Positions 21,293-31,771 of a stretch of 64,000 nucleotides of DNA are shown here, one piece after another. The position numbers and the translations under genes are program-made. Below the pieces are notes generated by a model, which made no database searches, was not told the DNA's origin, and was given only the letters and a program-made list of their open reading frames with translations. The stretch comes from Perognathus longimembris pacificus (Eukaryota; Chordata; Mammalia; Rodentia; Heteromyidae): NCBI RefSeq assembly GCF_023159225.1, contig NC_063188.1:10189086-10253085 (forward strand), read 5' to 3'. The stretch's first letter is position 1; every line of letters starts with the position of its first letter.

Positions 21293-21803
21293 AAAGCTGT
21301 TGGGGTCTGGACAACCCCTTTCTCCCGCCACGGGGAGAATGGTAACCACAAACTATGTGAAAGAGCACTCAGCCTGGCCCTCCGCCAGCGGAAGGCCAAA
21401 GGCGTGCTCACATGGGCAAGCGCTAAGTTGAGGAAAGGTTGCTGAAGCCTCCCCTCCCCCCAGTCCCCTCACATGTTACCAAGGGCAGAGGCGAAAAGGA
21501 AGGCATCAGGGACACGCTGCAGTGGTGGGATGCGTCTCAAAGACTTTAATATGGAAGGGTACTTATATAGAAGTAATGGCGGGAAAAAAAGGGGGCTGGC
21601 CAAAGGGCCAGTCATAGGCTAGGGACCACGTTCATCAAGTGACATCACGAAACTTCCCTTTGTGGGCGGGACAACCCCATCATGGTGGCACGCACGTGTT
21701 CACCTCCCAAGGGGCGGAGGCCAGAAGGTGGGAGGGACTTCCATTGTCCCAAAGCTGGCGGAAGGGCAGCCTTCCCAAGGCCATAATAATCCCCAACAAA
21801 AGC
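21293..21803 (-). mobile_element. Solo LTR of an endogenous retrovirus, 501 bp
   Basis: The LTR spans 21298-21798. Its ends are a perfect 8 bp inverted repeat, TGTTGGGG...CCCCAACA, and it is flanked by a 5 bp target duplication, AAAGC (21293-21297, 21799-21803). On the minus strand there is a TATA-like 'ctatataagt' (21570-21561). A polyadenylation-like 'attaaa' lies about 20 bases downstream (around 21548-21543), fixing the orientation. It is much richer in GC and CpG than its surroundings. There is no internal retroviral sequence on either side, so it is a recombination-derived solo LTR. The 60-70 codon frames inside are incidental. Confidence 0.93.
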
Positions 21804-22945
21804 GGTCTCCAAACATCATATGTTCTATTCTAGTGTATTACTGTATTTCTTTTCTGTAGCCAATCATTATGCATGTAGAGTCTAAAATGAATATATTTAT
21901 TATCTTCAATTCTGAGTGTCAATAGGCCAAGCTGGATCCCTCTGGAATAAAATTGAGGTATCCTCAGAGTTGTTCTCTATCCTGATGCTGTAGAAGAAAA
22001 CCCATTACTTGTATGTCTCAGCGTCTAGAAGTACCAACACTGCTTCCCAGTGTTGTAAGACTCAGACCTGTTCTTCCATCACCACACTGCATTCTTGCTT
22101 TCTGAGCATCCTATCTCTCTCATATGGGGATCCTTTGATTACACTGGTTCTGCTCCTATGATCCAGGATTATCTATTCATCTCAGAATCCTTAATTACAG
22201 CCCATCTGGCAAATCCCCTTTGCCCTATAAGGTAACATATGCACAGGCTTCAGAATTAAAGCATGCATATCTTTGGGTGATAGGATCATTTTTCAGCTTC
22301 GTACAACTGGTAAAGCTATTTTTAAGTGAAATCATTTTAAAGAATCCTCATATGTACATTGCTATGTATCTAACACTTCACTACTCTATGCCCACCACTT
22401 CTTACCCACCATAGTCCTAGATACATCCAAAATAGAACCCTGTCCCTCCAGATCCATTCTGGACCCAACTCATTTGGAAGACACCAGACACTCCTCAGCT
22501 AGCACTTCCCCACTATTCTTACCTGATGCTTCTTGATGCTTGTCAATAAGCTTTTCCAGAATAGATACCTTAATTATTTATCCCAGGAGCTGAGTTACCT
22601 AATGTTTATTGAATGAAAGAATATGGAATAAGTGGATGGCAAATAAAAACTGCTTAGCTAGAATATATTTGCTATTTCTCTGCTCACAATTATTCATGAT
22701 TCACATCTATATATTAACATCATGGATGAAAGCCCAAAGTGAAATCTTGCCACTTTCCCCCTCCTTACCATGTGCAGTCCTTAAACCATCTATACATGGG
22801 TGTATATATTGAGTTTCAATAGAAGGCATTCCTTCAAATCTTTAACATGGACAACTTATTTTTAAGAATATAACTGTATTTTAATACTAAATTCTTTCAT
22901 TAATACTTTGGTGTACATTTCAATTCCTTGAGGGCAGCTCCATGG
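21804..22945. other. Non-coding segment, nothing recognised
   Basis: This is 1.1 kb of mixed sequence with no recognised repeat. Short plus-strand frames (22220-22414, 22609-22812) show no protein family signature. Confidence 0.45.
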
Positions 22946-22949
22946 TTAA

Positions 22950-23165
22950 TCAGTTCTTTTTTTGCCAGTCCTGGGGCTTTAACTCAGGGCCTGGGCACTG
23001 TCCCTGAGCTTCTTTTTGCTTAAAGCTAGCACTCTACCACTTTAGTCAAAGTGCCACTTCTGGCTTTTGCTGTATATGTGGTACTAAGGTATGAACCCAG
23101 GGTTTCATTCATGCTAGGCAAGCACTCTACCACTAAACGACATTCCCAGCCCTCAGTCAGTTCTT
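22950..23165 (-). mobile_element. Dimeric ID-type SINE with target duplication
   Basis: The insert 22959-23156 is antisense ('tttgccagtcctggggctttaactcagggcctggg' ... 'gcaagcactctaccactaaacgacattcccagcc'). It is flanked by tcagttctt at 22950-22958 and 23157-23165. Confidence 0.9.
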
Positions 23166-23675
23166 AGTTTGTGTGTTAGTGCTGAGAATGGAAACTAGGG
23201 CCAAGCTAGCCTAGAGTATCTGTCACTGAGTAACAAACACAGCATCTCCGGTAGGTGAATTGTAATGTTAATTTGCTAGAGAAAAACTTGGTTTTTTTAA
23301 ATTACCAAAACTAAAAAGACTGTGAGCTTTCCTAGTTCAAAAGCATGCCCATTCACAGCTTTACTAGCCATAAATGCGAAGGAGATGCTGTTCCCTCTTA
23401 AGATGAGGAGATGAGCATTTTTCTCTAGAAGCCACTCCCAGAGAATCACTGATCGTTCATCTCAAAGACTGGTAACATCATCTGGTGACCATTCTTTGCT
23501 GTTTATTTCATACAGTAATTTCATGGCATCAGCCAAACTTTTCAGACTGGATTCATCTATCATGGACAACTTACAATCACAATCCAGAAGAAAATACTGA
23601 TATTCATTTCTTGTTTCACAGAACAGCATTCCTGAGGACTAGATTAGAAGTGAAAGAAACAACATTACACATGAT
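23166..23675. other. Non-coding segment, nothing recognised
   Basis: No repeat or exon signal is recognised. A 64-codon plus-strand frame (23485-23679) runs into the following SINE and has no domain signature. Confidence 0.45.
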
Positions 23676-23679
23676 TTAG

Positions 23680-23910
23680 GTAACAGTGGCTCATGCCTGT
23701 ATTCCTACTTACTCAGGAGGCTGAGATCTGAGGATTGCAGTTAAAAGGCACTCTGGGCTGAAAAGCCTAAAAGACTCATCTCCAAGTAACAAGCAACAAG
23801 CTAGAAGTAGAGATATGGCTTGATTGGAAGAGCAGTAGCCTTGAGAGAAAAAAAAATACAAGTAAAAATGTGAGGCCTTGAGTTTAAGCACTAGTACTGT
23901 CACAAAAAAA
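23680..23910 (+). mobile_element. B1/ID composite SINE
   Basis: 'gtggctcatgcctgtattcctacttactcaggaggctgagatctgagg', linker 'catctccaagtaacaag', right unit 'gatatggcttgattggaagagcagtagccttgag', ending 'gagtttaagcactagtactg' and an A-rich tail. Confidence 0.85.
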
Positions 23911-25490
23911 ACAACAACATGAAGTATAGTGTTTAAAAGACCATATACTGTAGGCAACTAAGAGAAGAAAATTTAGTGCAAGTTATGTAATGCATGCTGT
24001 AGTGGTTATATTTAATAATATAATTGAAATTTGCTGAGAGTAGACCACACACAAAAAGTAGCTATGGGAAGAGATGGACATATTAATTAACATGGTGGTA
24101 GTAATGAGTTCACTCTGTGTGTGTGTGTGTGTGTGTGAGTGTGTGTGTGTAACACAGTGCACTTCACATCTGGGAAATAAAACCTTTCAATATGCAATTT
24201 ACAAGAAAGAAGACAAAGGATTTACCTATTATTACATAGCAAAGTTTTAGGAGATGTAAACTACAGCCTGGGTCTTCCATTCCCTGAATCTAATATACTT
24301 TCCGTTCTATCCAGAAAAACATTACTATGGAGATCAGATCACTGAAATCTGGATAATGCTACAAATTATCTCTTTGTAGTTTTACAGCCTAGTAGCTCAT
24401 AGTATAAATTGAGACTGTAGACCTGCTTTCTTGGTGCCATTGTCTATTTGCTTTAGTAGTACTTGTAAGTCTTTAAGGAGAACAGGCACACTCCATTTCA
24501 CCAGATTCATCACCACTCCATATTATGTTCCATTAGCCATTTTCCATCAAGTTCTAAGTTTTAATAGAATTTGTAACCATTTGAAAGTTTAACCTCAATC
24601 ATAAGTAATCAAAACAAACAATCAAACTGTCAGCGTTTGAGTTTGCAAATATTTCTAAGTATCTTTCACATTTTAAGTGGTATAAACATTTGTTTGACAG
24701 ACCATGTGTCTTGAATATTTATAGCTCACAAACTGATTACCATAATGAACTCATCTTGTCCAATGGGCTAGAATGGAGAGATGATAGAGCAGACCTTATC
24801 ACTTCTTCCTCTAAAGAAACCATCACTAAATTCTTACCTATGCATATCCACTATTAACCCTTTAGGATCCTTACTTCTGACTTTGAGATCCATTCAGGTC
24901 ATAAGTGACTGTACTATCAGCAGTCTAACCACATAGCATATGAAAAGACAACAAAAAGCTAGTGTGAAATAAGTGAAATAAGTGTGATTACTGGGAACAC
25001 AGCAGAGTTCCAGTTCTAGGAGTGAGCTGTAATTATAAGTAGAAATTATGTTTGGATAAATCCAATGAGGCTTGGAGGATAAGCTGCATTTCAATTGGTG
25101 TATGAGTGACCGAAGTCTTTTTTATACCCAAGAGCAAGTTTCAAGCAGGAAGAATGAAACTAAGCCTAATAGAGAGAGTGTCTGCTATCCTGCTCTGAAC
25201 GACTAGGCTTTGACCTGAAAAGAGTTGAGACAAACAGTTGTAGGTCACATTTGGGACACATTTTTGGTACTTAGCCCAAAAAATGTTGTTTATTAATGGT
25301 TGTGCCAACATATCCAGGAAAGTTATGCATGTAGCCCTTGGAGAAAAGGTAAATTCAGTTCTAGACCACAGCACTGAAGTAAACAGCCAAATCAAGTGTT
25401 TTTGCTTTCTGGATAGAAAATGTTTTTGTACTATACATAGTCTATTATTTGCACAATAATATGATTTCTAAAATAACAGGATATACCTTA
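23911..25490. other. Non-coding block, mostly repeat-free
   Basis: Apart from a (GT)n array at 24116-24150 nothing is recognised. The 66- and 84-codon minus-strand frames (24894-25395) have no recognisable features. Confidence 0.45.
24116..24150. repeat. (GT)n microsatellite
   Basis: About 17 units, interrupted by one GA step, with no SINE attached. Confidence 0.95.
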
Positions 25491-25494
25491 ATTT

Positions 25495-25646
25495 AAAAAT
25501 ATTTTGTTGTTGTTGGGCTGGGAATGTGGCCTAGTGGTAGATTGCTTGCCTAGCATGCATGAAGCTCTGGGTTCAATTCCTCAGCACCAAATAGAAAAAG
25601 CCAGAAGTGGTGTGCCCCACGACTGGCAAAAAAAATACTTTGTTGT
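25495..25646 (+). mobile_element. ID-type SINE with truncated right unit and target duplication
   Basis: The insert 25511-25630 has a left unit 'gggctgggaatgtggcctagtggtagattgcttgcctagcatgcatgaagctctgggttcaattcctcagcacc', then 'aaatagaaaaagccagaagtggtg'. It jumps directly to 'ccacgactggc' plus an A tail, so most of the right unit is missing. It is flanked by aaaaatattttgttgt / aaaaatactttgttgt (25495-25510, 25631-25646; one mismatch). The loss was therefore already in the inserted RNA, or happened later inside the copy. Confidence 0.92.
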
Positions 25647-25745
25647 GCTGAGCACTGGTGACTCATGCCTGTAATCCTAGCTACTCAGAAGGCTGAGATC
25701 TGAGGATCAACCCTTGACCAAAAAGCTCAGGGACAGGATAATGAA
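25647..25745 (+). mobile_element. Internally deleted B1/ID composite SINE
   Basis: 'gctgagcactggtgactcatgcctgtaatcctagctactcagaaggctgagatctgaggatcaa' is followed directly by 'cccttgaccaaaaagctcagggacagg'. The linker and most of the right unit are gone. It abuts the previous SINE's target duplication. Confidence 0.8.
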
Positions 25746-26024
25746 GTACTTACCCTGAGATAAAGGTAATTCATTTGGGAAGCTGGCAAACAGAGGTTAC
25801 CATTGCAAGTGAATATGAGAGATCAGCTAATATTTCCTCCAACATGAAACTGGATGAAAACAGATTTATTAAGCCAAAGCAAGTTTCATGCTGTTTTGCT
25901 TTGCTTTGTAGAACACCTGGTAATGTCAATTTATTTCTGGCCATGTTTTTCTCAGAACTATTTTTTTTTCTGAAATAATTTTAAAGTCAAGAGCTTAGTG
26001 CTATAAAAGGGAGAACATAACAGC

Positions 26025-26370
26025 CCAGATTGGTGTCAAATGCGTGTAATCCCAGTACTTCAGAGGTGGAGGTAGAAGGCTCTCACACTCAAGACCAGCA
26101 AGTAAGCTCCATCTTAACCAATGACTGGACATGGGAGCATTTATCTGTCATCTGAACAACATGGAAATCCCATGGCTGGGTATAGTGGCAAACATTTGTC
26201 ATTCTAACCACACAGAGAAGCACAAATAAGTGGATAACAGTCCAGGCTAGCTCGAGCATCAAGTTACAATTTATCTCAAAAGCAATCAACAAGAAAGGGC
26301 TGGCACAGTGACTCAAGTGATAGATAGCCACCTCTCTAGCAAGCATGAGGACCTGATTTCAAACCTTAGA
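26025..26370 (+). mobile_element. Three-unit SINE (B1-B1-ID arrangement)
   Basis: The first B1-like unit is 26025-26160 ('gtgtaatcccagtacttcagaggtggaggtagaagg'). The second is 26170-26290 ('ggctgggtatagtggcaaacatttgtcattctaacc'). The third is ID-like, 26297-26370 ('gggctggcacagtgactcaagtgatagatagccacctctctagcaagcatgaggacctgatttcaaacc'). The same order recurs at 49335-49645. The arrangement resembles MEN-type trimeric SINEs of rodents. Confidence 0.65.
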
Positions 26371-26502
26371 ACTGTAGGACCTCAGAAATGAGTTTCTAAA
26401 ATCCCTCTAAATGGCAGTCACGTGCTTCAATTGAAAACACATGTACTTTCTCCAGGATGTTGGATACCTTTTAGTTAATAAGTACAGTAAGTTGTTCAGG
26501 GA

Positions 26503-26530
26503 CTCTTATTTTCCCCCCTCAGGTAAGTTG
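26503..26530 (+). promoter_or_regulatory. Candidate recursive splice site
   Basis: A pyrimidine tract (ctcttattttcccccctcag, ending 26522) is followed with no gap by the consensus donor gtaagt (26523-26528). A 3' splice site fused to a 5' splice site, Yn-CAG|GTAAGT, is the form of recursive splice sites in long introns. It lies outside recognised repeats. Use in splicing is not shown by the sequence alone. Confidence 0.4.
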
Positions 26531-27040
26531 TATGTAAAGAAGTAAGACTTGATGCTCTGTATACAGATTATATGTGTTTATTTAACATTCTATGCATTTT
26601 TCTGAACAACTAGTTTATAACCTGGCTTTCTTGGTTTTCACTGTAATTTTCCTTAGTTTGTACTTATGGTTTAAGGTTAAGTTTTTCTGCTTGCTTAAAA
26701 AATGTCTTCAAAAACAATAAACTCTAAATCTTTACTAAAATAAATTAGCAATCCCATGGCAATAGAAAGAACTGTCTGTCTTGCTATTCATAACAAATAC
26801 CCACATTTTACCCAATTCTGCTTTTGCTCTTAGACTTTGATTTCACTCTCCCTATTAACTCATTGTAAATGTTACTCAAGAATCAAATCCTTCCTGGGCC
26901 TAACATTCACATCGAAATCCTAGTGACATAATTAGTTTTATGTTACAATTATAGACTCTCTATTGACCTGGTATAAGCTTTAGGAAGAATTAAAAGGACA
27001 GCCTTAGTTTGAATGTTAATATGTACTCATTCATAACATT
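26531..27040. other. Non-coding segment, nothing recognised
   Basis: This is AT-rich unique-looking sequence following the splice-like motif. I see no paired downstream donor of comparable strength. Confidence 0.45.
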
Positions 27041-27044
27041 AACA

Positions 27045-27190
27045 TTTATCAAGTGCCTATTATATGCCAGGGCCTGTACCCTAAACTCTTCTCACGCACA
27101 GATCCTGCCAGGTTGATGGTATTCTCTTTGTTTCTGAGATGAGGAATTATCTTGGTGGATGCAGATGCACTGAGCTGCAAAGCTTTATGG
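27045..27190 (+). repeat. MIR SINE
   Basis: 'atttatcaagtgcctattatatgccagggcctgtaccctaaactcttctcacgcacagatcc' then 'tctgagatgaggaatta' follow MIR in order. Confidence 0.7.
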
Positions 27191-27199
27191 ACTCTTTCT

Positions 27200-27600
27200 A
27201 ATAATATGATTCCTGCTATCTGTCTACCTCATCTCCAGAGCAGGGCACCTAAATCCATGAGTATGTGATGTTCATTTGGTTTCTCTCTGGCTCTCTCCCA
27301 CTTGAAATAGAAAAAGAAGCTTTTCCAGTATAGCAGGATGTGTCAGTAAATGGCAAGGTTGCTTGTTGATTTCCTCTTTGGGGAATGAGAGAATGATCCT
27401 GCTTTTTATGTTATTTGCTTCTTGCTCTGGAAGCCACTGAGTGGGAAGAAATATAATATCATTAAAATGTGTTTTTGAGCTTCCTTAAATAACTACTTAA
27501 ACAAATGGCTTTGTTTGACAGAGCTCTCAGTCACACATTGGGACTTTACCAGAAAGAAATCCTTTGTGGGTATTTTAAGCCAATCATTACCAAATACTTT
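27200..27600. other. Non-coding segment, nothing recognised
   Basis: A 65-codon minus-strand frame spans 27493-27690 and overlaps the SINE's GT-rich tail; I treat it as chance. Confidence 0.45.
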
Positions 27601-27602
27601 AA

Positions 27603-27850
27603 TGGTTTCTTTGCATGTGTTGTATGTGTTTGTGTTTGTGTAGGGGAGGCTTGAACTCAAACCCTGGGTGCTATCTCTCAGCTTTTTCACTCAAGGCTAA
27701 CACTCTACCACTTGAGCTATAGCTCTACTTCGAAATATTTGGTGGTTAATTGGAGATAAGAATCTCATAAATCTTCCTGCCTGGACTATCTTAAAGCTGT
27801 GATCTCCACATCTCAGCATCCTGAGTAGCTAGGACTATAGGTGAGTGGTA
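27603..27850 (-). mobile_element. B1/ID composite SINE with GT-rich tail
   Basis: The antisense order is GT-rich tail (27615-27642), 'aggcttgaactcaaaccctggg', 'ctcaaggctaacactctaccacttgagctatagc', 'ggttaattggagataagaatctcataaatc' and 'gagtagctaggactatagg'. Confidence 0.88.
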
Positions 27851-28735
27851 TGATTCCTCAAACTTGGTATGATACAAGATTAGGTTAGAACATATTTCCA
27901 AGTTAAAATATCCCCAAAGATTTTTCTCACTACAACCTTGCACACAAGTACAGCCAGAAAGAGATAAGGAGAGTGGCAATTTGAGAAAGACGAGCACAGA
28001 ATTACTCAGTGGATTCCAGGGCCCTAGTAAAGTCAGCCAGCACATCCTCAAATGTGGGTTCCATCCCAGGTGACCCACAAAAACTCATTGAACAGAGGTT
28101 AGATTTTGTATTACCCATTAGAATTCCTCCAACTCTGGTACTAACTGATGCTTTTATTTTGCAAAATATAAATCTTGTACAGATGCTGTCATTAAAGAAG
28201 CCTTGTGAATCTCTTTGGAAACTGAAGAGGTCTTTTTATAATGCAAGTAAGTCCTCTCTAATCTATCCACATTGTTCTGAGTTTTATGGGCAGATTTTCT
28301 TAAAGGAGGTGTATTCATAATTTTACAAAATACAAGCATATTGTTTACTTATTCATTATTAGTTATTCATTGTAGAATACAGCTCACCTAGAAATTCATA
28401 TCCCATTGTTTCTTTTCATCTGTTAATGATTCTTGAGAAAATCTGACCGTAGGCTGCTTAACCTTGTGTCATCAAACTTTGGAAATTTCCCAGGAGATTT
28501 TCAGAACTCAAAATTATAATGATGAAGCATATTTTGAAGAAAAGAAAGCCAGGTTTCAAAACTTCAAGATAATGGCACTAAGATCTTTTGTTTTTGTTTT
28601 ATTTACTTTACAAAATAGAATATTACAGTTGGTCCTGATCTTTCTATATAGCAGAGGAGGGCTTTTTCTTTGTTCCTTTTTGCTTCTTTTGGGGTAGTGT
28701 TGCTAATTAGCCAAGAATGCCCTTAAATTATTAGT
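27851..28735. other. Non-coding segment with a 103-codon frame
   Basis: The plus-strand frame 28009-28320 (103 codons, from an ATG) is the longest open stretch here not explained by a repeat. It has no domain, signal peptide or low-complexity signature I recognise, and no splice or promoter context. I treat it as probable chance. Confidence 0.4.
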
Positions 28736-28739
28736 CTCC

Positions 28740-28795
28740 ATTTTTTGGCCTCTTGAATGCTGGGATTTCAAGCTTGTACCACCAAACATGGTTTT
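28740..28795 (-). mobile_element. B1 fragment
   Basis: 'ggcctcttgaatgctgggatttcaagcttgtaccaccaaacatgg' is the antisense 5' third of B1 only. Confidence 0.65.
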
Positions 28796-28904
28796 CTTTT
28801 TCATTTCCTTTTTTTGCCCCATCAATTTATTTAGCAAAGAGAAGGTAAAGGCCACTCAGAAGAGTTAGCAGTGAGACTCAGAAACCAGTTGTCTCCTTCT
28901 TCAT

Positions 28905-29102
28905 TTCCTTTTATTCTGCTAGTCCTGGGACCAGATCGCAGGTCCTAGGAGCTATCCCTGAGCTTTTGTGCTCTAGGCTAGCACTCTACCACTTGAACCA
29001 CAGCTGCCATTTTGGCTTTTTGGTGGGTAATGGGAGATAAGCATCTCACAAACTTTCCTGCCTGAGCAGGACATGAGCCAGACATGAGCCACTAGCTCTT
29101 GG
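28905..29102 (-). mobile_element. B1/ID composite SINE, partly deleted
   Basis: The antisense right unit ('gctagcactctaccacttgaaccacagctg') and linker ('gtgggtaatgggagataagcatctcac') are clear. The B1-like part is reduced to 'tttcctgcctgag...catgagccactagctc'. Confidence 0.83.
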
Positions 29103-29186
29103 CTTCCTTTTCTGTTTCCTTATACTGAAGTTAGGGTAATGAAGTCTTTTAAAAAGGAGACAGTAAAAATCATAAAGTTGACACTT

Positions 29187-29418
29187 AAAAATACTTCAAA
29201 CTGGGCTGGGGATATGGCCTAGTGGCAAGAGTGCCTGCCTCATATACATGAGGCCCTGGGTTCGATTCCCCAGCACCACATATACAGAAAATGGCCAGAA
29301 GTGGTGCTGTGGCTCAAGTGGCAGAGTGCTAGCCTTGAGCAAAAAAAAGAAGCCAGGGACAGTGCTCAGGCCCTGAGTCCAAGCCCCAGGACTGGCCAAA
29401 AAAAAAATACTTCAAACT
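29187..29418 (+). mobile_element. Dimeric ID-type SINE with perfect target duplication
   Basis: The insert 29203-29402 is near-consensus: 'gggctggggatatggcctagtggcaagagtgcctgcctcatatacatgaggccctgggttcgattccccagcacc', linker, right unit 'gtggctcaagtggcagagtgctagccttgagc', end 'aagccccaggactggcc' and an A tail. It is flanked by a perfect 16 bp repeat, aaaaatacttcaaact (29187-29202, 29403-29418). It is one of the youngest elements here. Confidence 0.97.
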
Positions 29419-29545
29419 ATGCTAATTGGTCATGCCTATAATCCTAGCTACCCTAGACACTGACATTGGTGGTTCAAACTTAGCCTGAGTTCATTTTCCA
29501 GTATTAGCAAAACACAGTAACATGAAACAAACAAACAAAAAACAA
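29419..29545 (+). mobile_element. B1-like SINE fragment
   Basis: 'ggtcatgcctataatcctagctaccctagacactgacattggtggttcaaacttagcctgag' lines up with the left unit of the composite SINE. The tail is (CAAA)n at 29523-29545. Confidence 0.65.
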
Positions 29546-29559
29546 CCCCCTAAAAATCT

Positions 29560-30435
29560 CTGGTGGGTGTTGGGTGCTCTTTGTTTCTTTGTTGTTTAAT
29601 TGTGTTGTATGTTTGTGGTTTCTTCAAGGTAAATGGCACCGTTCCAGGAAGAAGATTAGAATCATGTAGCCCAGGGCATTTCCTGTACCTGCACATGTCT
29701 ATCTAGCTGCCTACAGTAACGTTTGTCTTCAGGAGAAATTTAGAAGTGGTGATTGCCATGAAGTTGGCCTCTTCCTCAGATGACAGTTTTCCATAAGGTA
29801 ACTAGAAGTAACAAAGATACAAACCAACCAACCTCAGGATTTCCCAGGGAATCAGCCAAGGAGAAGCAGCTCTCCTAGAATAAGACTAGGCCCAAGAAAA
29901 TGGAATTGAAACCATTAACCTGTTGTAAGCACGTGGCAATTATTTAACGTTATTCATAAACTTCCCTATGGGTAGTAAGTACCCAGATGAATGCAAGGCT
30001 TCATTCTCCAAGTTTCTGAATAGTAAGGAGAGCCCAAGACAGCAGGTTAAAAATTTTGAAGTGATGCTAGGCTACTTGTATTAAAGGTATAATACTGAAT
30101 TTGCACATATTATGTTTGTTTCTGTACCCTCGATTTTATGGTGCTTTCGAGATGTCACCCTTGGTAAATACCACTTGATTTATTACTAAATAGTTGCAAG
30201 CATAATTAGAGAGTAAGAGGGAAACATTTTACCCAAATGCTAAGTAGTCACAAATGGCATCTTTGAAAACCAAACCTAATGAGAATCCTCAAAGGAGATG
30301 TTAATGGCTGAATTTCTACAATGAGATAAATCTACTCTCAGTATATTTTGCTTTCCTGTATAAAAAAATGACTACTAACTTTCAGACCGAATTTGAATTA
30401 TGATTCTACATTAGCCTGAGTTATTTATGGATTAA
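29560..30435. other. Non-coding segment, nothing recognised
   Basis: No repeat or exon is recognised. Confidence 0.45.
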
Positions 30436-30439
30436 AATA

Positions 30440-30645
30440 TTATTTTTTGAACTCTGGGCCTGGGAGTTGTTCATGAGCTCTGTTGCTCAAAATTATGCTT
30501 TAGCACTTTGAGCCACAGAACCACTTTGGTTCTTGGTAGTTAATTGGAGATAAATGTCTCATGAGCTTTCTTGCCTGGACTGACTGAACCACAATCCTCA
30601 GATCTCAGCCTCCTAAATAGGGACCAACCACCAGTGTCCAGCTCA
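30440..30645 (-). mobile_element. B1/ID composite SINE
   Basis: Antisense: 'ttttttgaactctgggcctggga', 'gagccacagaaccactttggttcttggtagttaattggagataaatgtctcatgagc', 'cagatctcagcctcctaaatagg...accagtgtccagc'. Confidence 0.87.
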
Positions 30646-30649
30646 ATTT

Positions 30650-31130
30650 ACTTATGAATTTTTGTGGCTTTGAATAACTTCTCATTTCTAAATGACTTCA
30701 GCATGGTCAAGTTTCCTATATAGAGGCTCCTTACATGTTTTGCCTGTTGTTTCCATAATGTCATCTTGTACTTTTGTGCAACCACATAGAGGGGAAGGAG
30801 ATTATTGGATGATACCTGTTGTACTAAAGAATAAGATAACATACTTGGAGGTTAGTGGTATTTTGGTTTGGACAATTTATTCATTCACATATTTATATAA
30901 TTATCTGATTGTACTGACCTTGAAAATACATCTTATAGTTTCAAAACTACTATCATTGCTGAACTCCCTAAAAATAAATTGCAGCTAATGTAAAACTATT
31001 AGCTTTCAAATGGAAAAATGTGTGAAGATGGAATTAGGACCAAATTAATGATAAGTAGTAGTTATAAAAATGATGCCTGGTATAGCAATCAGTTGGGGAC
31101 AACCCAGAGCCATAAAATTGCAGAAGAGGA
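30650..31130. other. Non-coding segment, nothing recognised
   Basis: Two overlapping frames on opposite strands (30648-30988) cancel each other as evidence. No repeat is recognised. Confidence 0.45.
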
Positions 31131-31132
31131 GG

Positions 31133-31200
31133 GTGTCTCCTCCTCCTCCTTCTCCTCTTTCTCCTTCTCATCCTTCTCTCTTCCTCTTCTCCCTTTTCTT
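31133..31200. repeat. (TCC)n/TC-rich tract
   Basis: This is a pyrimidine-only run of tcctcc and ttctcc units directly upstream of an L1 tail. Confidence 0.9.
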
Positions 31201-31375
31201 AATATTTTTAATTTTTAAATAGGTGTGCAAAAGGGTTTCAGTTCAATATGTCAATATTTTGTGTACATGCATCTTGATCAGTGTCAATCCTTCTATCATT
31301 ACCTCCCACCCATCAATCTCAACCTCACCCATCTGAAGGTACTTGCTTCCATTCACATGCTTTTATTCATGACTG
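31196..31375 (-). mobile_element. Old LINE-1 3' UTR
   Basis: 'taatttttaaataggtgtgcaaaagggtttcagttcaatatgtcaatattttgtgtac ... gatcagtgtcaatccttctatcattacctccc' is the same 3'-UTR type as 9243-9415. Confidence 0.65.
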
Positions 31376-31379
31376 GAAT

Positions 31380-31505
31380 TCTACCTCTTGATTGATGTTT
31401 CAAGTTCTGATTAATTGGACATAAGATTCTGTCAGATTTGTCTTCCTAATTCTCAGATCTCAGCCTTCTGAGTACCTAGAGTTATACTTGTGAGTCACAA
31501 GGTCA
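31380..31505 (-). mobile_element. B1-like half of a composite SINE
   Basis: 'gattaattggacataagattctgtcagatttgtcttcctaattctcagatctcagccttctgagtacctagagttatacttgtgag' is the antisense linker plus left unit. The right unit is absent. Confidence 0.75.
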
Positions 31506-31519
31506 CCAGATTTTCTGCA

Positions 31520-31771
31520 AACTTAATTCTGATCATGTCACCATCTGTTTAAAACAATTCAACAGCTCCACATTGCTCAAAAAAGAAAATTTGAATTCCT
31601 CACTATGCCCATTACACCAGTTTGTACCACTCTTTACTGGTCACCCGTGACACCTATCAACTGTCTTAAACTGTCAAATCCTTAAGCTTTCCATGTGCTT
31701 TGCTTTCTTGGAGCCTTCCCTCATCTTTCCTCTGGCTCTTTTTCTACTACTCTGTTTCCTCCTGTCTTTCC
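31520..31771 (+). repeat. L2 LINE 3' region, part 1
   Basis: 'ctgatcatgtcaccatctgtttaaaacaattcaacagctccacattgctcaaaaaagaaaatttgaattcc' matches the L2 pattern (tgatcatgtcactcccctgcttaaaaccctccaatggctccccattgc...). The MaLR LTR interrupts it. Confidence 0.72.

Noticed and set aside
21228..21431. 67-codon frame inside the solo LTR
   Set aside because: It starts outside the LTR and runs into it, with no family signature. No viral coding sequence is present.
28009..28320. 103-codon plus-strand frame as a small gene
   Set aside because: No repeat explains it, but no domain, signal, splice or promoter context supports it, and a frame this long is not rare in 64 kb.
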